A stretch of 12,963 nucleotides of DNA from Actinomycetota bacterium (GCA_903970355.1 CAJCIF010000308.1:1-12963), one strand, 5' to 3'. Positions 1-8,328 are shown, numbered from the stretch's first letter. The notes: a model not told the origin generated them from the sequence alone. Made by a program: numbers and translations.

Positions 1-1
1 G

Positions 2-844
2 AAAAACGGCGTCGATCTTCTCAATGCAAGAAAGTACAAGGAAAGCGAGGTTGCGCTTAGATCCGTTGTCGTAAAAAATCCAAAGAGTGCTTTGGCCCAC
101 TATTATTTTGCAAATGCGCTCTTGCACCTGCTGAAATACGACGAAGCAAAACAAGAGTTTTTCGCTTGCTATTGTCTCGACCCGAAAAGCGAAGCAGGAA
201 GATATAGTCAAAGTGCTGTAAAAACGATCGAAAAAATGTATCCGCCGGTACAAAAGGATGCAGTGACAGATGAACGTGTGAGCAAAAGTGTGGCGCTCAT
301 TCGAGAACAGACAGATCGCGAAAAAGCTCGCCAGAGAGAGCTCGTCAAAAACCTCTCAACCGGTGTAGCCGAAAATGCCGAAGCAGAGGTTTCACGAATT
401 AAGAACAACGCTGCCAGCATTACGGGAGTGACTCCATATGTGATGCTAGGCAATAAGAGACATCAAAGTAAAAATAGAGATGCTACATTGGCTAAAGCAG
501 AAGAATCGGCCCAGTTAACGAGAATGGCAGCAAAACAAAAAGCTGATGAATACCGGAGCTGGAGTACGAATCAAGAAAAGAAATTGGATGATATTGCATC
601 GAATCTTGAAAGCCAACTGAAAACTAGTGGTATCAAAGGTGCCGCCAAACTCCACCCTGAGGGAACCGGTTTCTATGTCCGTTATTACGGAGCCGGTGCC
701 ACCACCGTAATTCCTGAAGCACACTCGAGTGTAGTAAGAATCTTGCCCACAAATAGTGTAGTAGAACAAGAATCGCCGCCAAAAGATTTCACCAAACCCG
801 TTGAGGCAGTGAAAAGCGTGAAAGGCACAGTAGTCCAGCCATAG
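2..844 (+). CDS. TPR and coiled-coil protein, 3' part of gene
   Basis: The reading frame is open from the first full codon (position 2) to the TAG at 842-844, giving 280 residues. The true start lies upstream of the window; the TTG at 92 falls inside a TPR helix and is not a credible start. Residues about 2-66 form two TPR-like units with the usual Ala/Leu/Tyr/Pro pattern (for example KYKESEVALRSVVVKNPKSA followed by a second unit around LKYDEAKQEF). TPRs mediate protein-protein contacts. Residues about 85-135 and 155-205 are rich in Glu, Lys, Arg, Ala and Gln and probably form long helices or coiled coils. The last 60 residues are Gly/Val/Pro-rich and look unstructured. No catalytic motif and no membrane segment is seen in the visible part. 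No terminator lies between its stop and the next promoter 28 bp away. The exact function is unknown. Confidence 0.8.
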   Translation, partial: KNGVDLLNARKYKESEVALRSVVVKNPKSALAHYYFANALLHLLKYDEAKQEFFACYCLDPKSEAGRYSQSAVKTIEKMYPPVQKDAVTDERVSKSVALIREQTDREKARQRELVKNLSTGVAENAEAEVSRIKNNAASITGVTPYVMLGNKRHQSKNRDATLAKAEESAQLTRMAAKQKADEYRSWSTNQEKKLDDIASNLESQLKTSGIKGAAKLHPEGTGFYVRYYGAGATTVIPEAHSSVVRILPTNSVVEQESPPKDFTKPVEAVKSVKGTVVQP

Positions 845-871
845 AAGAGCGCTTTACGACCAGCTTGCCGA

Positions 872-900
872 TTGACACCGCCATGACGGTTTTCTATGAT
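872..900 (+). promoter_or_regulatory. Consensus sigma70-type promoter for the downstream RNA
   Basis: The -35 hexamer TTGACA (872-877) matches consensus perfectly. A 17-bp spacer (878-894) is followed by the -10 hexamer TATGAT (895-900), five of six matches to TATAAT. Transcription should start at about A907 or G908. No translated reading frame follows, so the promoter points to a strongly expressed non-coding RNA. This is the best promoter in the window. Confidence 0.8.
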
Positions 901-906
901 TCCTTT

Positions 907-1128
907 AGTCTCGGTCTCGGGCAGAGCTCTAAAAAGTTTTGTCCTACAACTTTGAGAAACGGGGTACCCATCTCGAAACGGCGACGTATACCTATGAACC
1001 GTGGAGCTAATCCACTTTATTGTAGATAAGCACTCGGAGTAGGAAACGGGAAGTCGGCTAGGAAGTGCCCCACCTGGGATATCCGGGTCAAAACTCGCCA
1101 TGTCCTAAGGCTGAGACCTTATTTTTTT
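907..1128 (+). ncRNA. ssrS: Structured non-coding RNA, probable 6S RNA
   Basis: 6S RNA binds the housekeeping RNA polymerase holoenzyme by mimicking an open promoter, and dampens transcription in slow growth. Here a consensus promoter and an intrinsic terminator bound a transcript of about 220 nt with no coding frame. By eye, the ends pair: GGTCTCGG (913-920) with CTGAGACC (1111-1118). An upper stem joins 942-956 to 1033-1044 (TCCTAC with GTAGGA, then six further pairs including G-T). GTGGA/TCCAC (1001-1015) forms an apical hairpin. The 3' side of the open region carries a small hairpin in CACCTGGGATATCCGGGT (1071-1088), at the place where E. coli 6S RNA has its CACCTTGAACC hairpin. A closed rod with a large central bubble and a 3' bubble hairpin is the 6S layout. 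It does not look like tmRNA (no tag frame or CCA end), RNase P RNA or SRP RNA. The family call is inference from fold and size, without a covariance search. Confidence 0.6.
1106..1128 (+). terminator. Intrinsic terminator of the 6S-like RNA
   Basis: TAAGG (1106-1110) and CCTTA (1117-1121) form a 5-bp stem with loop CTGAGA, followed directly by seven T (1122-1128). The loop and right arm also contribute to the long-range closing stem of the RNA (1111-1118 with 913-920), so the local terminator hairpin and the mature closing stem exclude each other. This suggests refolding after release. Confidence 0.7.
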
Positions 1129-1330
1129 AAAAGCGCTCTGGCGCAGGCGTTGCCTGCTTCTCCTCGCACACACCCTCAACTCCATCACGGCAGTTGCGCT
1201 TTGCTATTTTGCTTCTTATTTAAAAGCGCAGATATTTTCGGTAATTGTCTTACTTAAGTGCTCCACGCATAGGCGGGGCTTTCTTCTTCGCACATTGTGC
1301 GCATGTGTGCGCGTAGGGTGTCCCATTTTG
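1129..1330. other. Intergenic stretch without a gene
   Basis: No convincing coding frame is seen here. A 6-bp hairpin GCAGGC-GTT-GCCTGC lies at 1143-1157, after the RNA terminator, but has no T-run behind it. At about 1289-1313 a GC/TG-rich patch can form two alternative overlapping hairpins (GCACA/TGTGC and GCGCA/TGCGC). No good promoter was found. Confidence 0.5.
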
Positions 1331-1380
1331 CATTTTGAGATCTTCCGAAATTAGATCGGATTTCGGAAGATCTCAAAATG
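1331..1380. repeat. Perfect 21-bp inverted repeat with 8-nt loop
   Basis: The left arm 1331-1351 (starting CATTTTGAGATCTTCC) is exactly complementary to the right arm 1360-1380, with TAGATCGG (1352-1359) as loop. No mismatch is seen. The left flank 1322-1330 (CCCATTTTG) repeats the arm's outer end and could pair instead with CAAAATGGG at 1375-1383, giving a slipped alternative. There is no T-run on either side, so a plain terminator is unlikely. It ends 18 bp before a TATAAT box, over the place where the -35 element of tsaE would lie. It could be an operator, a REP/MITE-type mobile palindrome or an RNA-level stem. Confidence 0.85.
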
Positions 1381-1398
1381 GGGAAAATTGGATCTCCC

Positions 1399-1404
1399 TA
1401 TAAT
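1399..1404 (+). promoter_or_regulatory. Candidate -10 element for tsaE
   Basis: A perfect TATAAT lies 44 bp upstream of the proposed tsaE start. No recognisable -35 hexamer occurs at 16-18 bp; that position is covered by the right arm of the 21-bp inverted repeat. The putative leader also holds a small hairpin CGGA-AAAG-TCCG. Promoter activity is inferred and may depend on a factor binding the palindrome. Confidence 0.35.
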
Positions 1405-1448
1405 TAATTGCGTCGGAAAAGTCCGAAAAATTTTTACTGGGAAAAATT

Positions 1449-2006
1449 TTGTTGAAATTGATACTACGAGATGTAGGGGATTTGGAGCGCTTGGCGGGGG
1501 TGATCGCAGGTGGGCTTGGGCCTGGGTGCAATCTCCTCAGTTTGACGGGGCAGATGGGGACCGGCAAGACGACGTTTGTGAAGGCACTGGCGCGGGCTCT
1601 TGGTATTGAAGAGTTAGTTGTGAGCCCTACTTTTGTCATGATGAATGAGTACGTGAACGGGCGGCTGCCGGTGTATCACGTCGACTTATATAGGATGGGG
1701 GAAATCGCGGAATTGGGTGGTCGCGATGACGAAAACGGGCTTGGCTCGCTAGATTTTCTTGTGGCTGAGTTGGAAGAGATCTCTAAAAAGGATAGTTTGA
1801 TCGCCATTGAATGGGCAGAGTTGATGGATCGCAATCAGAGTGGTCGCGAATTTATGAGTGGCCATGAGCATCTTGCTCTCGACTTTCAATATGTAACCAA
1901 TAGTGACTTAAAACGTTTGGCGGTCATGGACTCGATCGGCATGAAATTCACCAAACTGGTCCTTGATATAGAGGAAGGTTTTGGGGATATGATGGAAGAC
2001 TCATAA
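1449..2006 (+). CDS. tsaE: tRNA threonylcarbamoyladenosine synthesis ATPase TsaE
   Basis: TsaE is the cytoplasmic ATPase that works with TsaB and TsaD to place threonylcarbamoyl on A37 of ANN-decoding tRNAs. The 185-residue product has the family's marks: Walker A GQMGTGKTT (residues 34-42), SPTF (59-62) followed by NEY, HVDLYR (77-82) and IEWAEL (120-125). The start is taken as TTG at 1449; the next codon is also TTG, and no in-frame ATG precedes the Walker A region. The TTG start leaves about 30 residues before the P-loop, normal for the family. TGGG at 1438-1441 is a weak ribosome site. The protein is longer than the usual 150-160 residues because of an acidic insertion at about 88-115 (GGRDDENG onward) and a C-terminal tail. 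No tsaB or tsaD gene lies beside it here. The 174-bp gap to topA contains topA's probable promoter, so the two are probably separate units. Confidence 0.93.
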   Translation: MLKLILRDVGDLERLAGVIAGGLGPGCNLLSLTGQMGTGKTTFVKALARALGIEELVVSPTFVMMNEYVNGRLPVYHVDLYRMGEIAELGGRDDENGLGSLDFLVAELEEISKKDSLIAIEWAELMDRNQSGREFMSGHEHLALDFQYVTNSDLKRLAVMDSIGMKFTKLVLDIEEGFGDMMEDS

Positions 2007-2117
2007 GTCTGGGCTGGCGGAAAGCGAGCTCTACCGAAGCGCGAAAAAAGGCCTGACAGGCTGATGAAACCATTAAGCTTTTATGCTTGGGTTCGCTCGG
2101 TGGGTTACAAACTACCG

Positions 2118-2126
2118 TGATATACT
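2118..2126 (+). promoter_or_regulatory. Candidate extended -10 promoter for topA
   Basis: TGATATACT gives a TGn extension plus TATACT, five of six matches to the -10 consensus, 54 bp upstream of the topA ATG. No good -35 is found at 17 bp, which is common for extended -10 promoters. A perfect TTGACA at 2145-2150 is too close to the ATG and lacks a matching -10. Confidence 0.4.
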
Positions 2127-2180
2127 CGTCCACCTCAATATCCCTTGACAGGCCGTGTCGGCAGGTAACTTGATCAGAAA

Positions 2181-4505
2181 ATGTCTAAAACGCTCGTAAT
2201 TGTTGAATCTCCTTCGAAAGCCAAAACCATAAACAAAATTCTTGGTAAGGATTTTCAAGTGAAAGCTAGTGGCGGACACGTACGCGATTTGCCGCGTAAT
2301 AAGCTAGGCGTGAACGTCCGAAAGAACTTCGAACCTCAATATGAGGTGTTGCGCGATAAAGAAAACGTCGTACAGGAATTGCGCGAAGCCGCGCTCTTGG
2401 CGGACCGAGTATTCCTGGCGCCTGACCCTGACCGTGAAGGCGAAGCAATTGCTTGGCATCTTGCCGAACTTCTAGACTTGCCCAGCAAAAAGTTGGTGCG
2501 AGCCGAATTCAATGAAATTACAAAAGATGCGGTCACCGCAGCAATAAAGAAACCGCGCGCGATCGACCGCCGGCTCGTAGATGCGCAACAAGCACGTCGC
2601 GTGTTGGATAGATTGGTCGGTTACAAGATCAGTCCTTTACTGTGGCGCAAAGTGAATGGCCGATCAGCAGGCCGTGTCCAAAGCGTAGCTGTCAGGATGA
2701 TTTGCGAACGCGAATTGGAAATAGAAGCATTCGTAGCGGAAGAATATTGGACAATCAAAGCAGAGCTTGCAAGAGCGCATTCCAAACAAACATTTCTTGC
2801 ATCCTTATATAAGTACGAGGGCAAACGCGTACTGGCTGCATCAGACAAGAAGACCGCCAATTCAATAGTCATAGACACGGAAAAGCGTGCCCAAGAAATT
2901 GTTGCTGCAGTCAATAAAGCCGATTTCGTCGTAAGTTCAGTTACAGAAAAAGAAAGTCAGCGTCAACCACAGCCGCCTTTCATCACATCGACGATGCAAC
3001 GAGATGCCTCAACGCAACTTGGATTTACAGTCAAGAAAACGATGCAAGTCGCGCAGACACTTTATGAAGGTGTCGAACTTGGCAGTCAGGGTCCGGTTGG
3101 CCTGATTACCTATATGCGTACAGATTCCACGCGTGTTGCACCACAGGCTCAGGAAGAAACTGCTGAATTCATCAAAGCCAAATACGGCAAGCAGTATTAT
3201 CCGGCTACCCCACGCATATACGCCAGGAAGGGTAAATCCGTCCAGGATGCTCACGAAGCCATTCGTCCTTCCTACATAGATCGGACACCGGAAAGCCTTC
3301 GTTCGCACTTGAGTAACGATCAATTCAAGCTCTATAAGCTCATTTGGGAACGCTTTGTTGCCAGTCAAATGGCGGCAGCCGAATTAGTGACAAGGACTGC
3401 TGAGATAACGGCAGGAGATGCGCTATTCAGAGCTTCGGCCAGCGAACTCAAATTTGCTGGTTATACACTCGTTCTCAATCGCGGGCTGAAAGAAGAAACC
3501 GATAGTGGCGAGAAGGAAGAAGCTGATGAAGGCAAGCTTCCTGACGGTATAGCCAAAAACGACAAACTCAAAAACAAAGAAATCCACAAGAGTCAGCACT
3601 TCACGCAGCCGCCGCCGCGTTACAACGAAGCCAGTCTTATCAAGGATCTCGAAGAACTCGGCATCGGTCGGCCATCTACGTATGCTCCGACAGTAAATAC
3701 GATCGTCGAACGAAAGTATGTCGAAAGAGTGAATAAGACCTTGAGTCCAACCAAGCTTGGACACGCAGTAAATGCTCTTCTGGTTGAACACTTCGGTTCG
3801 ATCATCACGGCCGGCTTTACGGCCGATATGGAATTGAAGCTCGATCAAATCGAAGAAGACAAAGTTGATTGGCATGCCATGTTGAAAGACTTTTATCAGC
3901 CTTTTGCGGAAACGCTCAAGAAGGCTGAGGAAAACATGAACAAGGTCATCATCCTATCGGACCAATTATGTCCGACATGTGGTGATCAAATGGCAATTCG
4001 GTCTTCGAGATTCGGACAATTCTTGGGTTGCATTCGCTATCCGGAGTGCAAAACAAAAATTGCATTGACACGCGATGGACTGCCAGTTCCAGCCGATCGC
4101 CCCAGCGAAGAAATTTGCAAAACTTGTGGCTCTTCTATGATCATTCGCTACGGAAGATATGGCGATTATCTCGCCTGCTCTTCTGAAACGTGCCAAGAGC
4201 AAAGACCAATTCTCAAGACAACCGGAGTCGATTGTCCGAAGGCAGATTGCGATGGCGTAATAGTGGTCAAAAAATCACGTCACGGCAAAGTGTTTTATGG
4301 CTGTAGCAATTATTCAAGCAACAAATGCGATTCGGCATTCTGGTATCCGCCGTTAGTATCCGGTGGTCCGAAAGGCAGTAATCGTTGTCCGAAGTGCGAT
4401 AGTTTGCTCATCTACAAAACTCTGAAGCGCGGCGATCAAGTTGCCTGTAGTAAAAAAGAATGCGATTTTGCAGAACTTGCCTCAGGCTTGGAAGTACACC
4501 CTTAA
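2181..4505 (+). CDS. topA: DNA topoisomerase I (type IA)
   Basis: This enzyme relaxes negative supercoils by cutting one DNA strand and passing the other through the break. The 774-residue product begins with a Toprim domain: VIVESPSKAKTI with Glu9, GGH at 31-33, and the metal-binding PDPDREGE at 81-88. The catalytic tyrosine is Tyr311 in GLITYMRTDSTR, and RPSTYAPT at 497-504 is also typical. Four C-terminal zinc ribbons follow, each with four Cys: 597/600/617/623, 646/649/666/671, 685/690/708/716 and 736/739/756/761. The third uses a wider first pair (CX4C). A charged Lys/Glu-rich stretch at about 436-470 interrupts the core and is probably a surface loop. The ATG at 2181 opens the conserved MSKTLVIVESPSKAK start; only a weak ribosome site (AGGT, 2164-2167) precedes it. 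The 174-bp gap to tsaE and 340-bp gap to clpC suggest a single-gene unit. Confidence 0.98.
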   Translation: MSKTLVIVESPSKAKTINKILGKDFQVKASGGHVRDLPRNKLGVNVRKNFEPQYEVLRDKENVVQELREAALLADRVFLAPDPDREGEAIAWHLAELLDLPSKKLVRAEFNEITKDAVTAAIKKPRAIDRRLVDAQQARRVLDRLVGYKISPLLWRKVNGRSAGRVQSVAVRMICERELEIEAFVAEEYWTIKAELARAHSKQTFLASLYKYEGKRVLAASDKKTANSIVIDTEKRAQEIVAAVNKADFVVSSVTEKESQRQPQPPFITSTMQRDASTQLGFTVKKTMQVAQTLYEGVELGSQGPVGLITYMRTDSTRVAPQAQEETAEFIKAKYGKQYYPATPRIYARKGKSVQDAHEAIRPSYIDRTPESLRSHLSNDQFKLYKLIWERFVASQMAAAELVTRTAEITAGDALFRASASELKFAGYTLVLNRGLKEETDSGEKEEADEGKLPDGIAKNDKLKNKEIHKSQHFTQPPPRYNEASLIKDLEELGIGRPSTYAPTVNTIVERKYVERVNKTLSPTKLGHAVNALLVEHFGSIITAGFTADMELKLDQIEEDKVDWHAMLKDFYQPFAETLKKAEENMNKVIILSDQLCPTCGDQMAIRSSRFGQFLGCIRYPECKTKIALTRDGLPVPADRPSEEICKTCGSSMIIRYGRYGDYLACSSETCQEQRPILKTTGVDCPKADCDGVIVVKKSRHGKVFYGCSNYSSNKCDSAFWYPPLVSGGPKGSNRCPKCDSLLIYKTLKRGDQVACSKKECDFAELASGLEVHP

Positions 4506-4520
4506 AAGGGTATCCGCGTA

Positions 4521-4585
4521 TATCGCCTAAGCCTATTGCCCAAGCAGTATTGCGCAAGCCAGATTGGCCGAGCCATATTGCAGGC
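4521..4585. repeat. Degenerate 13-15 bp tandem repeat after topA
   Basis: Five imperfect copies stand head to tail: TATCGCCTAAGCC (4521), TATTGCCCAAGCAG (4534), TATTGCGCAAGCCAG (4548), ATTGGCCGAGCCA (4563) and a partial TATTGCAGGC (4576). The shared core is TATTGCSCAAGCC. Unit length drifts by one base, so it does not preserve a reading frame. It could be the relic of a slippage-prone repeat or a set of binding sites. Confidence 0.55.
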
Positions 4586-4845
4586 TATTGATTGATACTA
4601 TGTGTTCTTTGAAACAGATCGAAGATGACACGTGCCAGCCTTAATTGTTGAGCTACTGCAGATCTAGGTACCCTCATGCATACTTGCAATGAAACGGTTT
4701 GAAAAGCCAGTTGTGGGTATTTAAAAGTAAATCTTCAGGAATTCTTCACCCAGGAGAAGGCAAAGCGCCTACAAATTGGGTAAAAGCGCTATAAACGTGA
4801 TGTTAGAATGTAATCACAGTACGGAGACAGGGAGCTTAAGCCGCC
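4586..4845 (+). other. Upstream region of clpC, no gene
   Basis: No credible coding frame is present. A candidate -10 TAGAAT (4804-4809) lies 36 bp before the clpC ATG, with only TAAAAG at the -35 position. A more distant extended -10, TGATACTAT, lies at 4593-4601. A weak two-part hairpin (ACCCA/TGGGT outside AGGC/GCCT) spans 4748-4781. No CIRCE element (HrcA) or CtsR-type heptad operator was seen, so the usual Gram-positive heat-shock control of clpC is not evident. Confidence 0.4.
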
Positions 4846-7410
4846 ATGTTCGAAAGATTCACCGAAAAAGCGATCAAGGTGATAATGCTTGCTCAAGAAG
4901 AAGCACGCAGACTAGGTCACAACTTTGTCGGCACTGAGCAAATTTTGTTGGGTTTGATCGGTGAAGGTACAGGTATTGCCGCTAAGACATTGAAGTCTAT
5001 GGGCGTAAACCTCAAGGATGCGCGCGTAGAAGTAGAAAAGATTATTGGACGAGGCTCAGGCTTTGTAGCTGTAGAAATTCCATTTACACCGCGTGCTAAG
5101 CGTGTACTGGAGCTTTCTTGGGATGAAGCTCGTCAACTCGGCCACAACTACATTGGTACTGAACACTTGCTTCTTGGCTTGATTCGAGAAGGAGAAGGGG
5201 TAGCTGCGAGAGTTCTTGAAAATCTCGGTGTCGACCTTACAAAAGTTCGCAGTCACGTAATTAGGTTGCTAGGAGAAAGTGGCGCTGCCACCGCTGGTAG
5301 TTCCACATCAACCGGCACTGGCCGTTCAAAAACACCAACCCTGGACGAATTCGGTCTTAATCTCACTCAGGCCGCACAAGAGAACAGATTGGACCCAGTC
5401 GTAGGCCGTGAAAAAGAAATTGAACGCGTCATCCAAATCTTGGGACGCCGTACAAAAAACAATCCAGTTCTCATTGGGGAACCTGGTGTTGGCAAGACGG
5501 CTATTGCTGAAGGTTTGGCAATAAGAATTTCAAATGCGGATGTTCCGGATATCTTGTCTGACAAGAAGATTGTGATGCTTGACATTGGTCTTCTCGTAGC
5601 AGGCACAAAATACCGCGGTGAATTCGAAGAACGTCTCAAGAAAATCATGGACGAAATTCGTGCTGCCGGTAATGTGATGCTCGTCATAGATGAGCTGCAC
5701 ACCTTAATTGGAGCGGGCGCAGCGGAAGGCGCAATTGATGCTGCAAACATCTTAAAGCCGGCTCTAGCCCGTGGTGAATTGCAGTGCATTGGTGCCACCA
5801 CTATGGATGAATACCGCAAGCATATCGAGCGGGATGCGGCATTAGAAAGAAGATTCCAGCCGGTCATAATCGACCCACCATCTGTTGAAGAAACAATCGA
5901 AATTCTGCGTGGTCTCAGACCGAAGTATGAAGAGCACCACAGACTGACAATTTCGGAAGAAGCAATCGACCAGGCTGCCAAGCTCTCAGATCGTTATATA
6001 AGCGATCGGTACTTGCCGGATAAAGCGATCGATCTCATCGATGAAGCTTCTTCTCGTGTGCGTTTGCGCGCCAGCTCACTGCCTCCAGAAGGAAAAGAAG
6101 TTGAGCGTGAATTGCGAAAAGTTCGCCGCGATAAAGAAATGGCAATTCGCAACCAGGAATTTGAGAAAGCAGCATCACTGCGGGAGCAAGAAACAAAGCT
6201 CTCCGAAAAGATTCGCGAAATCCAAACAGCTTGGAAGACCAAACAAGAATCAGAAAAGCCAGTTGTTAATGCAGAAGAAGTAGCTTACGTAGTGAGCTCG
6301 TGGACCGGTATTCCTCTTCTGAAATTAACGGAAGGTGAATCTGAAAAGCTTCTGCATATGTCCGATGTGCTTCACCAGCGCGTCATCGGTCAAGACGAAG
6401 CGGTCGAAGCAGTCTGCAAAGCCATTCGCAGAGCCCGTGTCGGCTTGAAGAATCCCAACCGCCCAATCGGCAGTTTCATATTCTCAGGTCCTACCGGTGT
6501 AGGCAAAACCGAGTTGGCAAAAGCATTAGCCGGTTACTTCTTCGGATCGGAAGAAGCCTTGATTCGGATAGACATGTCCGAATTCATGGAGCACCACACC
6601 ACTTCCAAATTGATTGGATCGCCACCAGGATATGTTGGCTATCAGGAAGGTGGTCAACTGACAGAAGCTGTACGTCGCAAGCCTTACAGCGTTGTGCTCT
6701 TCGATGAAATCGAAAAGGCCCATCCGGATGTATTCAACGTCCTCTTGCAAATTCTCGATGATGGTCGCCTTTCGGACAGCAAAGGAAGAACGGTAGACTT
6801 CAAAAATACAATCATCATCATGACTTCAAACGTTGGTGCACAGTTCATCGACAAATCTTCGCTTACTGTGGGCTTCCAACAGCAAGCCGTTGATATGCAC
6901 CATCAAGAGCGTTATAAGAAGATCAAAGACCTCGTCATGGACGCAATGAAAAAGACATTCCGTCCGGAATTCTTGAACAGAATTGATGAAATCATTGTCT
7001 TCCAACAACTAACGCGCGAAGAAATTCGCCGCATCGTGGACATTATGTCTTCCGATTTGCAAGGCAGAATCAAGGCGCAGGCCATGGAGCTTGTCATTAC
7101 AGACGAGTGCAAAGATCTGATTGCCAAAGAAGGTTACAACCCAACTTATGGCGCCAGACCATTGCGTCGTGCCATTCAGCGGTTGCTTGAAGACGCACTT
7201 GCAGAGCAAGTCTTGCAGGGTCGATTCAAAGAAGGCGACACTATAGAAGCGGTACTGGACGGCGAGGCTATCAAATTCGATAAGTCATCCGGAAAAAAAA
7301 GCGTAGATGAATCGGATAAACCTGAAAAGGTTGCAACCAAAGCTGAAAAGGCTGATAAAAAGCGGTCAGACGACAAGTCTGTTGAAGAAGCAACTTCCGC
7401 CAAAAACTAG
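4846..7410 (+). CDS. clpC: ATP-dependent Clp protease ATP-binding subunit ClpC
   Basis: ClpC is a double-ring AAA+ unfoldase that threads proteins into ClpP. The 854 residues show, in order: an N domain with two Clp_N repeats (about 1-75 and 80-145, each with the LGHNxxGTEx motif), a Gly/Ser/Thr-rich linker (146-163), AAA-1 with Walker A GEPGVGKT (211-218) and Walker B LVIDEL (279-284), a middle domain with a UVR-type helix pair (about 420-465), and AAA-2 with Walker A GPTGVGKT (548-555) and Walker [10 protein letters not shown] (616-624). VGF (675-677) is the loop that docks on ClpP, so this is a protease partner and not a ClpB-type disaggregase. The N domain matches the cyanobacterial ClpC pattern almost word for word. 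A Lys/Glu/Asp/Ser-rich tail (about 812-854) extends past the usual C-terminus. GGAG at 4831-4834 precedes the ATG by 11 nt. The next gene begins 39 bp downstream without a strong terminator. Confidence 0.98.
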   Translation: MFERFTEKAIKVIMLAQEEARRLGHNFVGTEQILLGLIGEGTGIAAKTLKSMGVNLKDARVEVEKIIGRGSGFVAVEIPFTPRAKRVLELSWDEARQLGHNYIGTEHLLLGLIREGEGVAARVLENLGVDLTKVRSHVIRLLGESGAATAGSSTSTGTGRSKTPTLDEFGLNLTQAAQENRLDPVVGREKEIERVIQILGRRTKNNPVLIGEPGVGKTAIAEGLAIRISNADVPDILSDKKIVMLDIGLLVAGTKYRGEFEERLKKIMDEIRAAGNVMLVIDELHTLIGAGAAEGAIDAANILKPALARGELQCIGATTMDEYRKHIERDAALERRFQPVIIDPPSVEETIEILRGLRPKYEEHHRLTISEEAIDQAAKLSDRYISDRYLPDKAIDLIDEASSRVRLRASSLPPEGKEVERELRKVRRDKEMAIRNQEFEKAASLREQETKLSEKIREIQTAWKTKQESEKPVVNAEEVAYVVSSWTGIPLLKLTEGESEKLLHMSDVLHQRVIGQDEAVEAVCKAIRRARVGLKNPNRPIGSFIFSGPTGVGKTELAKALAGYFFGSEEALIRIDMSEFMEHHTTSKLIGSPPGYVGYQEGGQLTEAVRRKPYSVVLFDEIEKAHPDVFNVLLQILDDGRLSDSKGRTVDFKNTIIIMTSNVGAQFIDKSSLTVGFQQQAVDMHHQERYKKIKDLVMDAMKKTFRPEFLNRIDEIIVFQQLTREEIRRIVDIMSSDLQGRIKAQAMELVITDECKDLIAKEGYNPTYGARPLRRAIQRLLEDALAEQVLQGRFKEGDTIEAVLDGEAIKFDKSSGKKSVDESDKPEKVATKAEKADKKRSDDKSVEEATSAKN

Positions 7411-7449
7411 TACAAACGCCAGTCCAAAACCTAGATTGGTTTCAAGCTA

Positions 7450-8328
7450 GTGGTTGCAAGTGAATTTGAAGCAAACGCAAAACAACACTGGGTTGGTTTG
7501 CTCTTGTCGGGTTCTGTTGTAATAGCTGCTGTCATAGCGATCGCTTTGTTTATCTGCAACTACACGCCTGGCGCAATTTGCAATCTCAAATACGGCGAGA
7601 ATAACAGCAAAGGCGGCAACAGTCTCGATCTCTATCTTCCGGAAGGAGCAAAAAAACCCTATCCGTTTGTCGTTTATATCCACGGTGGCGGTTGGGTGGC
7701 TGGCGATAAAAGGCTGCCACCGTGTCGAAATCTTGTGCAAAAAGGATTTGCTGTCGCCAGCATCAATTACAGGTTAGCATCAGAAGCACAATTTCCTGCC
7801 CAGCTTGAAGACTGCAAGAACGCGATAGCCTGGCTTGGCGATCATGCTGAACAATTTGGCTTAGATAAGAGCCGGATTGGTGTTTGGGGTACATCCGCCG
7901 GCGGGCAACTTGCTCTCCTATTGAGCACCGCCGATAATGGCAAGAACGTCAAAGCTGTTTGCGATTGGTGTGGTCCTTCCAATTTATTTTCCTTTGCTGA
8001 ACAAACAAAAGGCGTCTACAGCAGTACTAACATTGACGACAAAAATCCACTGATAAGGCTTCTTGGTGGGCTGCCGAAGGAAAAGGAAGATATCACCAGG
8101 CAAGCGAGCGCTGTCTTTCATGTTCATAAAAACGATGCGCCCCTCTTAATAATGCATGGCGATAACGATCAGGTCGTGCCCGTCTCTCAAAGCAAAGAAA
8201 TGAAGGACGCCCTGGACAAAGCTGGGGCCAGATCTGAGTTAGTCATTGTAAAAGGCGCCGGACACGATTTCTTTAATCTAGACACGGAAGCAAAAGTACT
8301 GCAGTTCTTTGTGGAAAATCTGCGCTAA
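7450..8328 (+). CDS. Membrane-anchored alpha/beta hydrolase (esterase/lipase-like), copy 1
   Basis: A 292-residue serine hydrolase of the BD-FAE/esterase-lipase type. Residues about 15-37 form one hydrophobic helix after a short soluble start, so the enzyme is probably tethered with its catalytic domain outside the cytoplasm. HGGG (78-81) supplies the oxyanion hole, GTSAGG (147-152) carries the nucleophile Ser149, and the triad is completed by Asp240 in HGDND and His272 in GAGHDFF. The substrate cannot be read from sequence; esters of short acids or acylated sugars are typical for the family. The start is GTG at 7450, the only in-frame option that keeps the anchor; no clear ribosome site precedes it. 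It lies 39 bp after clpC and may be read with it. The next gene is a clear paralogue. CDWCGP (171-176) replaces the commoner DWFGP-type segment of relatives and adds a CXXC pair. Confidence 0.88.
   Translation: MVASEFEANAKQHWVGLLLSGSVVIAAVIAIALFICNYTPGAICNLKYGENNSKGGNSLDLYLPEGAKKPYPFVVYIHGGGWVAGDKRLPPCRNLVQKGFAVASINYRLASEAQFPAQLEDCKNAIAWLGDHAEQFGLDKSRIGVWGTSAGGQLALLLSTADNGKNVKAVCDWCGPSNLFSFAEQTKGVYSSTNIDDKNPLIRLLGGLPKEKEDITRQASAVFHVHKNDAPLLIMHGDNDQVVPVSQSKEMKDALDKAGARSELVIVKGAGHDFFNLDTEAKVLQFFVENLR

Noticed and set aside
685..1101. 138-codon open frame on the - strand
   Set aside because: It overlaps both the TPR gene end and the structured RNA, has no ribosome site and no recognisable motif.
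2048..2064. Possible - strand terminator (GCCTGTCAGGCC followed by T6)
   Set aside because: Only a 4-bp stem, and no - strand gene is nearby to be terminated.
2145..2150. Perfect TTGACA before topA
   Set aside because: No -10 hexamer at 16-18 bp, and any start site would fall on or after the topA ATG.
5367..5981. 204-codon open frame on the - strand inside clpC
   Set aside because: Antisense to the AAA-1 domain, with low-complexity Ser/Arg/Ile composition and no domain. The clpC frame explains the sequence.
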